DNA from: an uncultured Saprospiraceae bacterium
Lineage (GTDB): Bacteria; Bacteroidota; Bacteroidia; Chitinophagales; Saprospiraceae
DNA length: 42,673 nucleotides
Direction: 5' to 3'
Assembly (NCBI GenBank): GCA_937997635.1
Contig: CALLFA010000028.1
Location: 1 to 42,673, forward strand
Part shown: positions 10,047 through 18,042 of the stretch, in pieces
Position numbering within the stretch: the first letter of the stretch is position 1
Layout of the letters: each line of letters begins with the position of its first letter
Made by a program: the position numbers and the translations under genes
Notes under the pieces: generated by a model
Databases searched by the model: none
What the model was told of the DNA's origin: nothing
The model's input: the letters and a program-made list of their open reading frames with translations, nothing else

Positions 10047-10266
10047 CAATGGGTCATGACCCATTGGAGGATGAAACTCCATAATACAGCCCTTTATGAA
10101 AAGAATCAAATTCAATGAGTCATGACCCATTGGAAGATGAAACTCATAATAACAGCCCTTTATGAAAAGAACCAATTCATTGGGTCATGACCCATTGGAG
10201 GGTGAAGCTTGTATTAAAAATATTTTTATGAACAGAGAACCAATTCCAATGGGTCATGACCCATTG
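10047..10266. repeat. Left half of a palindromic tandem array (four units)
   Basis: Four copies of a 20-bp palindrome related to CAATGGGTCATGACCCATTG begin at 10047 (perfect), 10113 (GGG to GAG), 10178 (first arm CATT instead of CAAT) and 10247 (perfect). Start-to-start spacing is 66, 65 and 69 bp. Each palindrome is followed by GGAGG or GAAGG-like bases and an AT-rich linker. The first two linkers share the 'actcataataacagccc' type and the third has the 'gaagcttgtattaaaaata' type. The array stops at the start of the Y1 transposase gene. This is the arrangement of REP-like palindromes beside their RAYT gene, but in tandem rather than dispersed. Confidence 0.9.
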
Positions 10267-10270
10267 AAGG
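10266..10270 (+). promoter_or_regulatory. Ribosome binding site that decides the transposase start
   Basis: GAAGG (followed by A) lies 5 nt upstream of the ATG at 10276. It is the downstream edge of the fourth palindrome unit, where other units read GGAGG, so the repeat itself appears to supply the Shine-Dalgarno site. This favours the 10276 start over an upstream ATG at 10162 that would translate the repeats. Confidence 0.6.
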
Positions 10271-10275
10271 AAAAA

Positions 10276-10842
10276 ATGCTACTTAAAAAATTAAAAATGA
10301 AACAACTTTATGGATTTCATGTGATCCTCACAACGTACAACAGTCGTACATCCAAAAGAATGCAAAAACTTAACATCAGTTCAGGGAACTCACGACACCT
10401 TAATTTGGAAGAAGAAATAGCATTGACTAAAATTTTCAGAGACTTGATTGTAAAAAATAATTACAAATGTATTGCTTATAATATCTGTGGAGATCATGTT
10501 CATCTTCTGGTTGTGTGTGAAAAGCAGAATTTGGTGAACATTATTCAAAAATTAAAGTCTATTTCCAGCAAACTGTTTAACCGCTTACCGCTCACACAAT
10601 CGTATTTGCGGAATGCAGATAAAAGACATCTTTGGTCTCAAAAATTTTATTCAGCAGCGCTTGATGAATTTAAATTAACTAGTAGCAATATGGGATTGAA
10701 TAATAATCGAAATTCTCATTTATTTAATACTATTCTTTACATAAATAGAAATAGACAAAAACACAACTTGACAATATCATCAGAGTTGGAATCAATAATA
10801 ACAGAATTTATTATGTCGATTGAGCAAGCATATGAGATGTAG
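10276..10842 (+). CDS. Y1-family HUH transposase, REP-associated (RAYT-like)
   Basis: A 188-aa single-domain transposase of the Y1/IS200-like REP-associated group. The HUH metal-binding motif is H74-V-H76 in GDHVHLLV, and the probable catalytic tyrosine is Y155 in ILYINRNRQKH; the N-terminal FHVILTTYNSR strand and the LWSQKFYS segment are also typical. These enzymes nick and join single-stranded DNA at palindromic hairpins, and in characterised cases act on REP elements as domesticated single-copy genes. Here the gene sits within an array of palindromes that match the expected substrate. I start it at ATG 10276, preceded by GAAGG; a longer frame from 10162 would only add translated repeat. 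Opposite in strand to both flanking genes, consistent with acquired DNA. Confidence 0.85.
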   Translation: MLLKKLKMKQLYGFHVILTTYNSRTSKRMQKLNISSGNSRHLNLEEEIALTKIFRDLIVKNNYKCIAYNICGDHVHLLVVCEKQNLVNIIQKLKSISSKLFNRLPLTQSYLRNADKRHLWSQKFYSAALDEFKLTSSNMGLNNNRNSHLFNTILYINRNRQKHNLTISSELESIITEFIMSIEQAYEM

Positions 10843-10857
10843 ATTTTATAATATAAA

Positions 10858-11070
10858 CAATGACCCATTGGAGGGTAAGACTCATAATAACAGTCCTTTA
10901 AGAAAAGAACCGAATCCAATGGGTCATGACCCATTGGAGGTTGAAGCTTCTATTAAAAATATATTTATGAATAGAGAACCAATTCCATTGGGTCATGACC
11001 CATTGGAGGATGAAGCTTCTATTAAAAATATTTTTAAAACAGAACTAAATCCAAGGGGCATGCCCCCTTG
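10858..11070. repeat. Right half of the palindromic array (three units plus a truncated one)
   Basis: Downstream of the transposase the array resumes. The first unit is truncated: CAA joins directly to TGACCCATTG (10858-10870), losing 7 bases of the palindrome. Full palindromes follow at 10917-10936 (perfect) and 10986-11005 (CATT first arm), and a diverged one at 11052-11070 in which both arms have changed (CAAGGGG / CCCCCTTG). Virtual spacing is again 66, 69 and 65 bp. The last linker runs straight into the purC stop codon, so the array may double as the 3' end structure of the minus-strand purC transcript. Confidence 0.88.
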
Positions 11071-11093
11071 TAAACAGTGCTTTTATGAAGAAA

Positions 11094-12062
11094 TTAAGCC
11101 TTAAAACCTTTAAGAAACGCCAACACATTCTGCTCAATACGCTCCCGGATTGGAACAGTATTTGACCGATCAAACACTTTCCCTGTCACCTTCTCGTACA
11201 ACTCAATGTATCGTTCACTTACCACTTCTACAAATGCATCTGGCATCATGGGCATCAGTTGTCCTTCTTTTCCTTGAAAGCCGTGGGACATCAACCATTC
11301 ACGTACAAATTCTTTGGATAGCTGCTGTTGTTTTTCTCCTGAGGCTTGACGTTCAGCATATCCGTCAAGGATAAAATAACGTGAACTGTCTGGTGTATGT
11401 ATCTCATCAATCAGATAGATTTCTCCATTGTGCATCCCAAATTCATATTTGGTATCAACCAAAATCAAGCCTTGCTCTCTGGCCATACTTGTACCCCTTT
11501 CGAATAGTGCTAAGGAATACTGTTCGAGTTGTTCATATATCTCTTTACTTACAATCTCACGACTAAGTATCTCTTCTCTCGATATATCCTCATCATGTCC
11601 TTCTTCTGCTTTGGTTGCAGGCGTAATGATTGGCGAGGGAAAACGGTCTGATTCTTTCATGCCTTCTGGCATACTCACGCCACACAACGTACGCTTTCCC
11701 GACTTGTATTCTCTCCAAGCATGACCAGCAAGGTAGCCTCTCACAACCATCTCTAATCGAATGGGTTCGCATTTGACTCCCACACTAACATTGGGATCTG
11801 GGGTTGCAACTAGCCAATTGGGACAAATATCTTTGGTGGCCTCTAAAAAATGAGCTGCTACACCATTTAACACCTGACCTTTGTATGGGATTGCTCTAGG
11901 TAAGATGTGATCAAAAGCGGAAATTCTATCTGTAACGACAACCAACAATTGATCACCCAAATCATAGACATCTCGCACTTTACCATTATAGACAGAATGT
12001 TGTTTAGGAAAAGTGAAGTCAGAATCTGGTAGTGAAATTTGTCGAGGATTATACAAACTCAA
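11094..12062 (-). CDS. purC: Phosphoribosylaminoimidazole-succinocarboxamide synthase (SAICAR synthetase)
   Basis: The 322-aa enzyme ligates aspartate to CAIR with ATP in de novo purine synthesis. Visible family motifs are [10 protein letters not shown] and [12 protein letters not shown] near the N-terminus, the [16 protein letters not shown] segment, LVDTKYEFG, and the signature [13 protein letters not shown]. It belongs to the longer ~300-aa class rather than the ~240-aa enterobacterial class. The start is TTG at 12062, two bases after the TAG of the upstream NUDIX-like gene; between the in-frame stop and the conserved region there is no ATG or GTG, and the next Met is far inside the catalytic domain. 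The 3' end abuts the palindromic array. Confidence 0.95.
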   Translation of the reverse strand: MSLYNPRQISLPDSDFTFPKQHSVYNGKVRDVYDLGDQLLVVVTDRISAFDHILPRAIPYKGQVLNGVAAHFLEATKDICPNWLVATPDPNVSVGVKCEPIRLEMVVRGYLAGHAWREYKSGKRTLCGVSMPEGMKESDRFPSPIITPATKAEEGHDEDISREEILSREIVSKEIYEQLEQYSLALFERGTSMAREQGLILVDTKYEFGMHNGEIYLIDEIHTPDSSRYFILDGYAERQASGEKQQQLSKEFVREWLMSHGFQGKEGQLMPMMPDAFVEVVSERYIELYEKVTGKVFDRSNTVPIRERIEQNVLAFLKGFKA

Positions 12063-12064
12063 GG

Positions 12065-12490
12065 CTACATATTTTTAACCGTATTGCGATCAAATAAAAT
12101 GTCCTTCAATTCTTTGAGTGCTTGGTATTCTTCTGGCATGGTATGTTTGATGGCTTCTTTGATTGCGAAGAATCCACCCTTTTCTATGCCAGGTACAACT
12201 TCCTTCATTGTTTGCTTTGCCAATTTGATGTCGTGTTTGATCAATCCACGGATAGACGGAATGTCGTGCCAATCACCTTCAACAGCCAATATCCTGTGTT
12301 CACAGCCTTCTGTGTCCGTCACAGGGTCCAATTCTATGCAGTCATCGCATTGTTTGACATTCTGGACTTCTGCTTTCGGAATCTTCCACACGTCTGGATC
12401 ATTTTTGATATCGGAGTTTACTAAAAATACCTCCAATCCTTTTTCGTGAAAACGGTAAATAACAACTCGAGCAAAATCAAATACACTCAT
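12065..12490 (-). CDS. Divergent NUDIX-like protein
   Basis: A 141-aa protein whose N-terminus ([18 protein letters not shown], then WKIPKAEV) looks like the first strands of a NUDIX fold with the WxxPgG position altered to WKIPKAE. The classical Nudix box GX5EX7REUXEEXGU is absent, so pyrophosphohydrolase activity is doubtful; it may be a binding protein with a NUDIX-like fold. It is the promoter-proximal gene of a two-gene unit with purC, separated by two bases. A perfect -7 type box lies five bases upstream of the ATG, suggesting a leaderless or nearly leaderless message. Confidence 0.55.
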   Translation of the reverse strand: MSVFDFARVVIYRFHEKGLEVFLVNSDIKNDPDVWKIPKAEVQNVKQCDDCIELDPVTDTEGCEHRILAVEGDWHDIPSIRGLIKHDIKLAKQTMKEVVPGIEKGGFFAIKEAIKHTMPEEYQALKELKDILFDRNTVKNM

Positions 12491-12494
12491 ATTG

Positions 12495-12502
12495 CAAATA
12501 TA
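12495..12502 (-). promoter_or_regulatory. Bacteroidota -7 promoter element (TATATTTG)
   Basis: On the minus strand this reads TATATTTG, a perfect match to TAnnTTTG. It ends five bases before the ATG of the NUDIX-like gene, so the transcript would start at or very near the start codon. No clear -33 TTTG is seen, so the call is moderate. Confidence 0.4.
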
Positions 12503-12529
12503 TTGTAATTGAACGTTATAAAAGCAAGC

Positions 12530-14440
12530 TTATTCTTCAATTTTCATGATCTCCTCAGCTAAAACCTCCCATTTCTCATTTAGTTTAGCTAAACTGCTTT
12601 TAAGTTCATTGTGTTGGGCAAGAACTTTGTCTTTACTATCACTGGTGTAAAAGTCGACATCACCCATTTGAGCCTCTATCTCTTTGATCTTTCCTTCTGT
12701 CTTTTCGATGTCTCTTTCAGCGTATTTCAGCTTCTTTTGCAGATCCTTTAGATGATCATGATCGATCACTTTGGGTTCTGCAGCAGCCTTCTTTTTTTCT
12801 TTCTGACGCTTTTCCACTTCACGAAAGTTCTGAGCTTGTCTTTTTTCAAGAAAATAATCAATATCGCCCAAAAAGGTATTCAATTTCCCATCGCGCATTT
12901 CTAATGTCTTTTCCGTGAGGTTTCTTAAGAAAAAACGATCGTGAGAAACAACGAGTAATGTCCCTTTGAAATGTTTCAATGCCTGCTGGAGAACAGTTTT
13001 GGAAGCCATATCCAGGTGATTCGTAGGCTCATCTAAAAGAATAAAATTATAAGGCCTAAGTAATAATTTAGCTAAGCTTAATCTCGTCTTTTCTCCTCCT
13101 GACAACACCTTCACTTTCTTATCAACATCTTCACCAGAAAATAAAAAGGCACCAAGTATGCTTCTCAGCTTTGTTCTCAACTCTGGCGGACAACCATCTT
13201 GCAATGTCTCTTCTACGGTCATATCACCATCCATAAATGATGTTTGGTCTTGATAAAAGATGCCTTGCGCTACATTGGTACCTATATCGACACTTCCTGA
13301 TGTGGCAGCAATTTTATCTGTAATGATTTTAACCATTGTTGACTTTCCTTGTCCGTTTTGTCCGACTAGAGCAACCTTTTCTCCTCTTAAAATTTCGAGG
13401 TCAATGTTTTGGAATACTTGCTTATCATCATAAGATTTAGAGACCGACTCTCCTTTGAATACAACTTCAGCTGATCGAGGTGGCTCCAAAAATCTGATTT
13501 TCATTTCTGCAGTGGATTCTTCTTGCCACTCAATTTTTTCCATTTTAGCCAACTGTTTTTCCATGGACTGAGCCATTGAGGTTTTCGTGGCTTTGGCCTT
13601 AAATCTGTCTATAGTCCGCTGTTTTTGAACGATGACTTTTTGTTGATTTTGAAATGCAGCCTTCATCATCTCATGACGCTCTACCCTCTCTATTTGTGCT
13701 TTAGAAAATGGATGATTATACACGTGTAATTTCGTCTGAATCAGTTCTATCGTTTTCTTGGTTGTGTGATCTAGAAAGTCTCTGTCGTGAGAAATGATGA
13801 CGAAAGAGCCTGGGTATTCTTTCAAATAATTTTCAAACCAAATGATGGATTCAATATCCAGATAATTGGTAGGCTCATCAAGCAACAATAGATCTGGAGT
13901 CTCCAAGAGTATGCTGGCAAGTTCTACTCTCATTTGCCATCCTCCAGAGAATGTATTTATGGACCTCGTTAATTCTTCTTGCTTGAATCCAAGTCCTTTC
14001 AATAACTGCTCTGCCTTTGCTTTAATCTCATTCGGATTGACATACATCACTTGTTCATTCAATTCAGTCATTTGATTGACTAAATCCATATACTCATCTG
14101 ATTCGTAGTCGGTTCGTTCGTTTAGTTCTTGTTGGATCTGTTGAATTTTTTCTTCGATTTCAAACAGATGTGCTTGAGAGGATACGACAATTTCGATGAT
14201 CGGATTATCATCCTTTTGAATTCTTTCTTGTTTCAAATGAGCTATAGAGTATCCGTTGGGGATGTCTATACTGCCCTCTCTCAATTCATAGTCCTTTGTG
14301 ATGAGTTTGAATAGTGTTGACTTACCTGCACCATTTCGACCGATGAGACCAATCTTGTCTTTGCCTTTGATGGCGAAATTAAGGTTATCAAATATCATTC
14401 GATCACCAAAACCAAATGTCACATTCTTAAGGAGAATCAT
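12530..14440 (-). CDS. ABC-F family ATPase (ribosome-associated type)
   Basis: The 636-aa protein has two ABC ATPase domains and no membrane segments. Domain 1 has Walker A GRNGAGKST (34-42), signature FSGGWQMR and Walker B LLLLDEPTNYLD; domain 2 has GQNGQGKST, signature LSGGEKTR and FILLDEPTNHLD. Between them is the charged linker (QKVIVQKQRTIDRFKAKATK) that defines ABC-F proteins, which act at the ribosomal E-site in translation. The C-terminal ~100 residues are a coiled coil like that of Uup-type members. Its ATG shares one base with the TAA of yqgE, so the two are co-transcribed. The exact subfamily (EttA, Uup, YheS) cannot be fixed by eye; Uup/YheS-like is my best guess. Confidence 0.92.
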   Translation of the reverse strand: MILLKNVTFGFGDRMIFDNLNFAIKGKDKIGLIGRNGAGKSTLFKLITKDYELREGSIDIPNGYSIAHLKQERIQKDDNPIIEIVVSSQAHLFEIEEKIQQIQQELNERTDYESDEYMDLVNQMTELNEQVMYVNPNEIKAKAEQLLKGLGFKQEELTRSINTFSGGWQMRVELASILLETPDLLLLDEPTNYLDIESIIWFENYLKEYPGSFVIISHDRDFLDHTTKKTIELIQTKLHVYNHPFSKAQIERVERHEMMKAAFQNQQKVIVQKQRTIDRFKAKATKTSMAQSMEKQLAKMEKIEWQEESTAEMKIRFLEPPRSAEVVFKGESVSKSYDDKQVFQNIDLEILRGEKVALVGQNGQGKSTMVKIITDKIAATSGSVDIGTNVAQGIFYQDQTSFMDGDMTVEETLQDGCPPELRTKLRSILGAFLFSGEDVDKKVKVLSGGEKTRLSLAKLLLRPYNFILLDEPTNHLDMASKTVLQQALKHFKGTLLVVSHDRFFLRNLTEKTLEMRDGKLNTFLGDIDYFLEKRQAQNFREVEKRQKEKKKAAAEPKVIDHDHLKDLQKKLKYAERDIEKTEGKIKEIEAQMGDVDFYTSDSKDKVLAQHNELKSSLAKLNEKWEVLAEEIMKIEE

Positions 14441-15015
14441 TAGTTCAAATTGAAGCTATCAGGCATTTGGGAGATCACACTGAATGTGTTGCCTTTGTTT
14501 ATTAATGTTTGACTCCACAACTCATCGTGTTTTGATTTGAATACGTAGTTTGGATGAGAATCATTTGTGACCCAAGAGCCTATTTCCATTTCGTCATCTA
14601 GCTGACCTGGCGACCAACCAGAATAACCGATATAAAAGCGAATATCGTTTGGCTTTATTAGATTAGATTCGATAAGAAATTTTAATTTTTCAAAACTACC
14701 ACCCCAATACATGCCATCACCTATCTGGATACTATCATCCACGATTTCACCATTTCTATGGATGTAATGAATGGTGTCTGTAGCCACAGGTCCTCCATAA
14801 TGCACAGTCGCGTCAAATTCTGGAAAATCAGCAATTAATTCATTGACATTCATTTGAATTGGTTTGTTCAAAATAAACCCAACAGTACCCTCATCTGGTG
14901 TATGGTCGCAAAGTATCACGACTGCTCTGCGAAAATTAGGGTCAAGCATGAATGGCTCTGCAACCAATATTGTTCCACGTTCTAATCTATATTTAAGAGG
15001 AGCCATTTTAGTCAT
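14440..15015 (-). CDS. YqgE/AlgH family protein
   Basis: The 191-aa protein shows the family hallmarks: an N-terminal LERGTILVAEPFMLDPNFRRAVVILCDH stretch, GTVGFILNKP, HYGGPVATDTIHYIH and FYIGYSGWSPGQLDDE. Family members are small cytoplasmic proteins of unresolved biochemical role; AlgH is known as a regulator of alginate genes in Pseudomonas, but no such role can be inferred here. Full length for the family. It is followed immediately by the ABC-F gene (TAATG junction). A TACTTTG sequence (15025-15031, minus) ten bases upstream of the ATG is one base short of the -7 consensus. Confidence 0.9.
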   Translation of the reverse strand: MTKMAPLKYRLERGTILVAEPFMLDPNFRRAVVILCDHTPDEGTVGFILNKPIQMNVNELIADFPEFDATVHYGGPVATDTIHYIHRNGEIVDDSIQIGDGMYWGGSFEKLKFLIESNLIKPNDIRFYIGYSGWSPGQLDDEMEIGSWVTNDSHPNYVFKSKHDELWSQTLINKGNTFSVISQMPDSFNLN

Positions 15016-15093
15016 TTAATATTACAAAGTATTCCAGCTCATATGATACTTCAAGATACAATATGGGGGTTTTATTTTTAATCAGGTGTTAAA

Positions 15094-15978
15094 TTAGACA
15101 AAGGCTTGTACAGGCAATTTTCTATCAATCCTTTTTAAGAAACCAGCGAGTGTTTTACCATTACCGCCAAGTTCTATAAAATCACTAAATCCGTCTGTTA
15201 TCATTTGCTGCATGATTTGTGTCCATTTTACTGGAGCAGTCAATTGTGCTAAAACATTCGCTTTTATACTGGCAGGATCAATATGAGCTTGACCAGTCAC
15301 ATTTTGATAAATAGGCACTTTGGCAACATTAAAGCTGGTTTTCTCAATCTGTGCAGCCAATCTATCCGCAGCTGGCTTCATCAACGGTGAATGAAACGCA
15401 CCACCTACATTCAATACCAATGCTCGTCTTGCGCCTTTTTCTTTTAATTCGGCAACAGCTGTATCAATGCCAGAAAGGGATCCACTAATCACCAATTGAC
15501 CAGGGCAATTATAGTTAGCTGCTACTACGATATCTTGAATCGAGGCACACACATCTTCAACGATGTTATCATCCAAACCAAGTATTGCTGCCATGGTGCC
15601 TTCTGTTTGATCACATGCTGATTGCATTGATTCTGCTCGTTCTTTCACAAGCAGCAAACCATCTTCAAATGAAATACACTCTGCAGCGACTAAAGCAGAA
15701 ATCTCCCCTAATGAATGGCCTGCAACTGCCTCAAAATCAATACGTTCTTCATTGGCCTTTAAAGCTGAAAGGGAATGTATGAAAACGGCTGGCTGAGTCA
15801 CATTTGTTTGTTTCAACTCCTCTTCTGGACCTTCCAGCATCATCTTTAGGATGTCAAAACCCAGTACATCATTTGCTTGTTCGGCCAACCCTTTTGCTGT
15901 TATAGAGATGTCAAATAATTCTTTACCCATTCCAACAAACTGCGAACCTTGTCCTGGGAATAATACTGCCTTTTTCAT
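15094..15978 (-). CDS. fabD: Malonyl-CoA:ACP transacylase
   Basis: The 294-aa enzyme moves malonyl groups from CoA to acyl carrier protein for fatty-acid synthesis. It shows LFPGQGSQFVGMG at the N-terminus, the nucleophile Ser89 in AGHSLGE, the base His196 in GGAFHSPLM, and the C-terminal ELGGNGKTLAGF. Length is normal for FabD. It starts at ATG 15978 and follows folE after 12 bases, so the two form an operon; yqgE starts 78 bases downstream and may read through. Confidence 0.96.
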   Translation of the reverse strand: MKKAVLFPGQGSQFVGMGKELFDISITAKGLAEQANDVLGFDILKMMLEGPEEELKQTNVTQPAVFIHSLSALKANEERIDFEAVAGHSLGEISALVAAECISFEDGLLLVKERAESMQSACDQTEGTMAAILGLDDNIVEDVCASIQDIVVAANYNCPGQLVISGSLSGIDTAVAELKEKGARRALVLNVGGAFHSPLMKPAADRLAAQIEKTSFNVAKVPIYQNVTGQAHIDPASIKANVLAQLTAPVKWTQIMQQMITDGFSDFIELGGNGKTLAGFLKRIDRKLPVQAFV

Positions 15979-15990
15979 GTTATCGTATTC

Positions 15991-16587
15991 TTATCTAAGA
16001 TTTGCGCCTATCAAATTAAGGAACTCATTTCTTGTCTCCACATTTTTAAATTCTCCTGTGAATGCTGATGTTGTGGTCACAGAATTTTGTTTCTGTACTC
16101 CTCGCATCATCATACACATATGTGCAGCTTCCATGACTACTGCCACACCATGAGGGTTCAGTGTATCTTGAATCGCATTCAGCACCTCATGCGTCAATCT
16201 TTCTTGTACTTGAAGACGTCTTGCATAGGCATCTACGATACGTGGAATTTTACTCAAACCGACGATGTATCCATTAGGAATATAGGCAACATGCGCCTTT
16301 CCAAAAAAGGGCAAAATGTGATGCTCACAAAGAGAGTATACCTCGATATCTTTGACAATCACCATTTCGCTGTAATCCTCTTTAAACAAAGCGCTTTGTA
16401 GTATCTGTTTGGGATCTATATCATAGCCTTGGGTGAGAAACTGCATCGCTTTTGCGGCTCTCTCTGGTGTCTTCATCAACCCTTCTCGGTCTTTGTTTTC
16501 CCCTAATAAATCCAGCACATCTGAAAAATTTGATTTCAGTTTGCCAGTAGTCTCTTCATCATAAGATTCCACTTTTTTATACCCCAT
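15991..16587 (-). CDS. folE: GTP cyclohydrolase I
   Basis: The 198-aa enzyme converts GTP to dihydroneopterin triphosphate, the entry to folate and to the queuosine precursor. The zinc ligands are visible: C87 and H90 in [10 protein letters not shown] and C158 in [33 protein letters not shown] is the canonical family core. Type IA, full length, no extension. It is promoter-proximal to fabD. The 154-bp intergenic region upstream is shared with the divergent waaA-like gene; I see no confident promoter in it. Confidence 0.97.
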   Translation of the reverse strand: MGYKKVESYDEETTGKLKSNFSDVLDLLGENKDREGLMKTPERAAKAMQFLTQGYDIDPKQILQSALFKEDYSEMVIVKDIEVYSLCEHHILPFFGKAHVAYIPNGYIVGLSKIPRIVDAYARRLQVQERLTHEVLNAIQDTLNPHGVAVVMEAAHMCMMMRGVQKQNSVTTTSAFTGEFKNVETRNEFLNLIGANLR

Positions 16588-16741
16588 ATATTATGAACTG
16601 ATGTTTTAATTATTTGACACACAACACTATAGTAATGTTGTGAAATGATAATAAAATCATGGCAAAAGTAACGGATTCCTTATGATTAAGTTCAAGTTTG
16701 TAGAATCATTTATAATTTGATCCATGTAATTACTTCTTTGG

Positions 16742-17935
16742 ATGTTCTTCTTGTATAATATAATTGCTCATTCGATAAGACTTTTTATCCGTTTTTGTGG
16801 ACTTTTTTCTTCAAGAAAGAAAGAATTATTCACACATAGGACAGTATACAAAAAGCAAAATTCTTCACAGCCAACGCTATGGTTCCATGCCTCTTCTTAT
16901 GGTGAATTCGAAGGCATATTACCTATTATAAAAGAAGCTCATCAGGAAAGAAATCACTTTATACTGTGCAGCTTTTTTTCACCGTCTGGATTTACAGCTC
17001 TGCACGGTCATCCTTTGGTAGATCAAGTGGTCTATTCCCCAATGGACACAAAAAAAGATGTCAGTCATTTTCTTCGTGTATTCGCACCTACAACTCTCAT
17101 TGTTTCTCAAAACGATTTTTGGCCTCAAATGATCAAATCTTGCTTGAATAGTCAAATCCCTGTTTACTTTGTCGGCACATACGTAAGGCAAAATCATTGG
17201 TGGCTTCAAAGACTCGGATCCCCCATAAACTCTATCTTAAAGGACGTCACTCGTCTGTATGTACAGGATAATGACTCTTTTGAGCTATTAACTAAGGCCG
17301 GATTTACGAATATTGACATGTCTGGAAACCCTAGGGTTGATCAAGTCATCAGCAACGCATCAGAAAAGAAATCATATCCCATTCTTGAAGCATTTGCGCA
17401 GCGAAAGCCACTGCTTGTGTGTGGCAGTACTTTAGCTAAAGATGAGTCATACATTTTAGCAGCTGTAGATCAAGATGATGGTGTGAATGTACTTTTGATC
17501 CCCCACGATCCAGCCACATTTGATTATAATCAGCTCAGTAGATTTTCTTGGATCAAATATTCACAAATAGAACATGTCTGTCCTCCCAATATACAAATCC
17601 TAGTAATGGATACACTCGGAGATTTAAAGTATGTGTACCAATATGGGCGTATAGCTTATGTCGGTGGTGGTTTTGATGCTGGAGTGCACAGCGTCCTCGA
17701 GCCAGCAGTGTTTAATGTACCGATATTGTCGGGTCCAAACATTAAAAAATTCAAAAGTGCCGTTGACCTTGAAAAGCTAAATTGCTTGACAATCATACAG
17801 AATACACATGAGCTGCAATCCGCCGTTAAAACATTGATTAATCGAGAAAATAGAGATACTGCCGCTCGATTAGAAAGCTATATAAACTCCAGTAAGGGAG
17901 CAAGTACACAGATTTGGAATTCCATACGTTTATAG
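16742..17935 (+). CDS. waaA: 3-deoxy-D-manno-octulosonic acid (Kdo) transferase
   Basis: The 397-aa GT-B glycosyltransferase adds Kdo to lipid IV-A in the inner core of LPS. An N-terminal hydrophobic segment (~1-22) would anchor it to the cytoplasmic face of the inner membrane. Family landmarks are WFHASSYGEFEG (catalytic Glu position), SQNDFWPQ in place of the usual ETELWPN, SGNPRVDQV, the DTLGDLKYVY stretch, and YVGGGFDAGVHSVLEPA. The deviation from ETELWPN is common in Bacteroidota as far as I recall. It stands alone, divergent from folE; the next gene starts 107 bases on. Confidence 0.9.
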   Translation: MFFLYNIIAHSIRLFIRFCGLFSSRKKELFTHRTVYKKQNSSQPTLWFHASSYGEFEGILPIIKEAHQERNHFILCSFFSPSGFTALHGHPLVDQVVYSPMDTKKDVSHFLRVFAPTTLIVSQNDFWPQMIKSCLNSQIPVYFVGTYVRQNHWWLQRLGSPINSILKDVTRLYVQDNDSFELLTKAGFTNIDMSGNPRVDQVISNASEKKSYPILEAFAQRKPLLVCGSTLAKDESYILAAVDQDDGVNVLLIPHDPATFDYNQLSRFSWIKYSQIEHVCPPNIQILVMDTLGDLKYVYQYGRIAYVGGGFDAGVHSVLEPAVFNVPILSGPNIKKFKSAVDLEKLNCLTIIQNTHELQSAVKTLINRENRDTAARLESYINSSKGASTQIWNSIRL

Positions 17936-18042
17936 AAAGATGTCGGTAATATTAAAAACTTGACTCTATTTTAGAAATTTGACCAGTAATACTCAGGATT
18001 TATTATATTTTGAGTTATCATTATTGAACAGAAATATTGAAT

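Noticed and set aside
9954-10175. Minus-strand frame made of MGHDP repeats
   Set aside because: It is translated palindrome array only, with no non-repeat domain.
10162-10275. Upstream ATG start for the transposase
   Set aside because: The extra 38 codons are repeat sequence; ATG 10276 has a ribosome binding site and matches the family N-terminus.
10047-11070. CRISPR array
   Set aside because: Units are palindromes with conserved linkers rather than direct repeats with unique spacers, and no cas genes are present.
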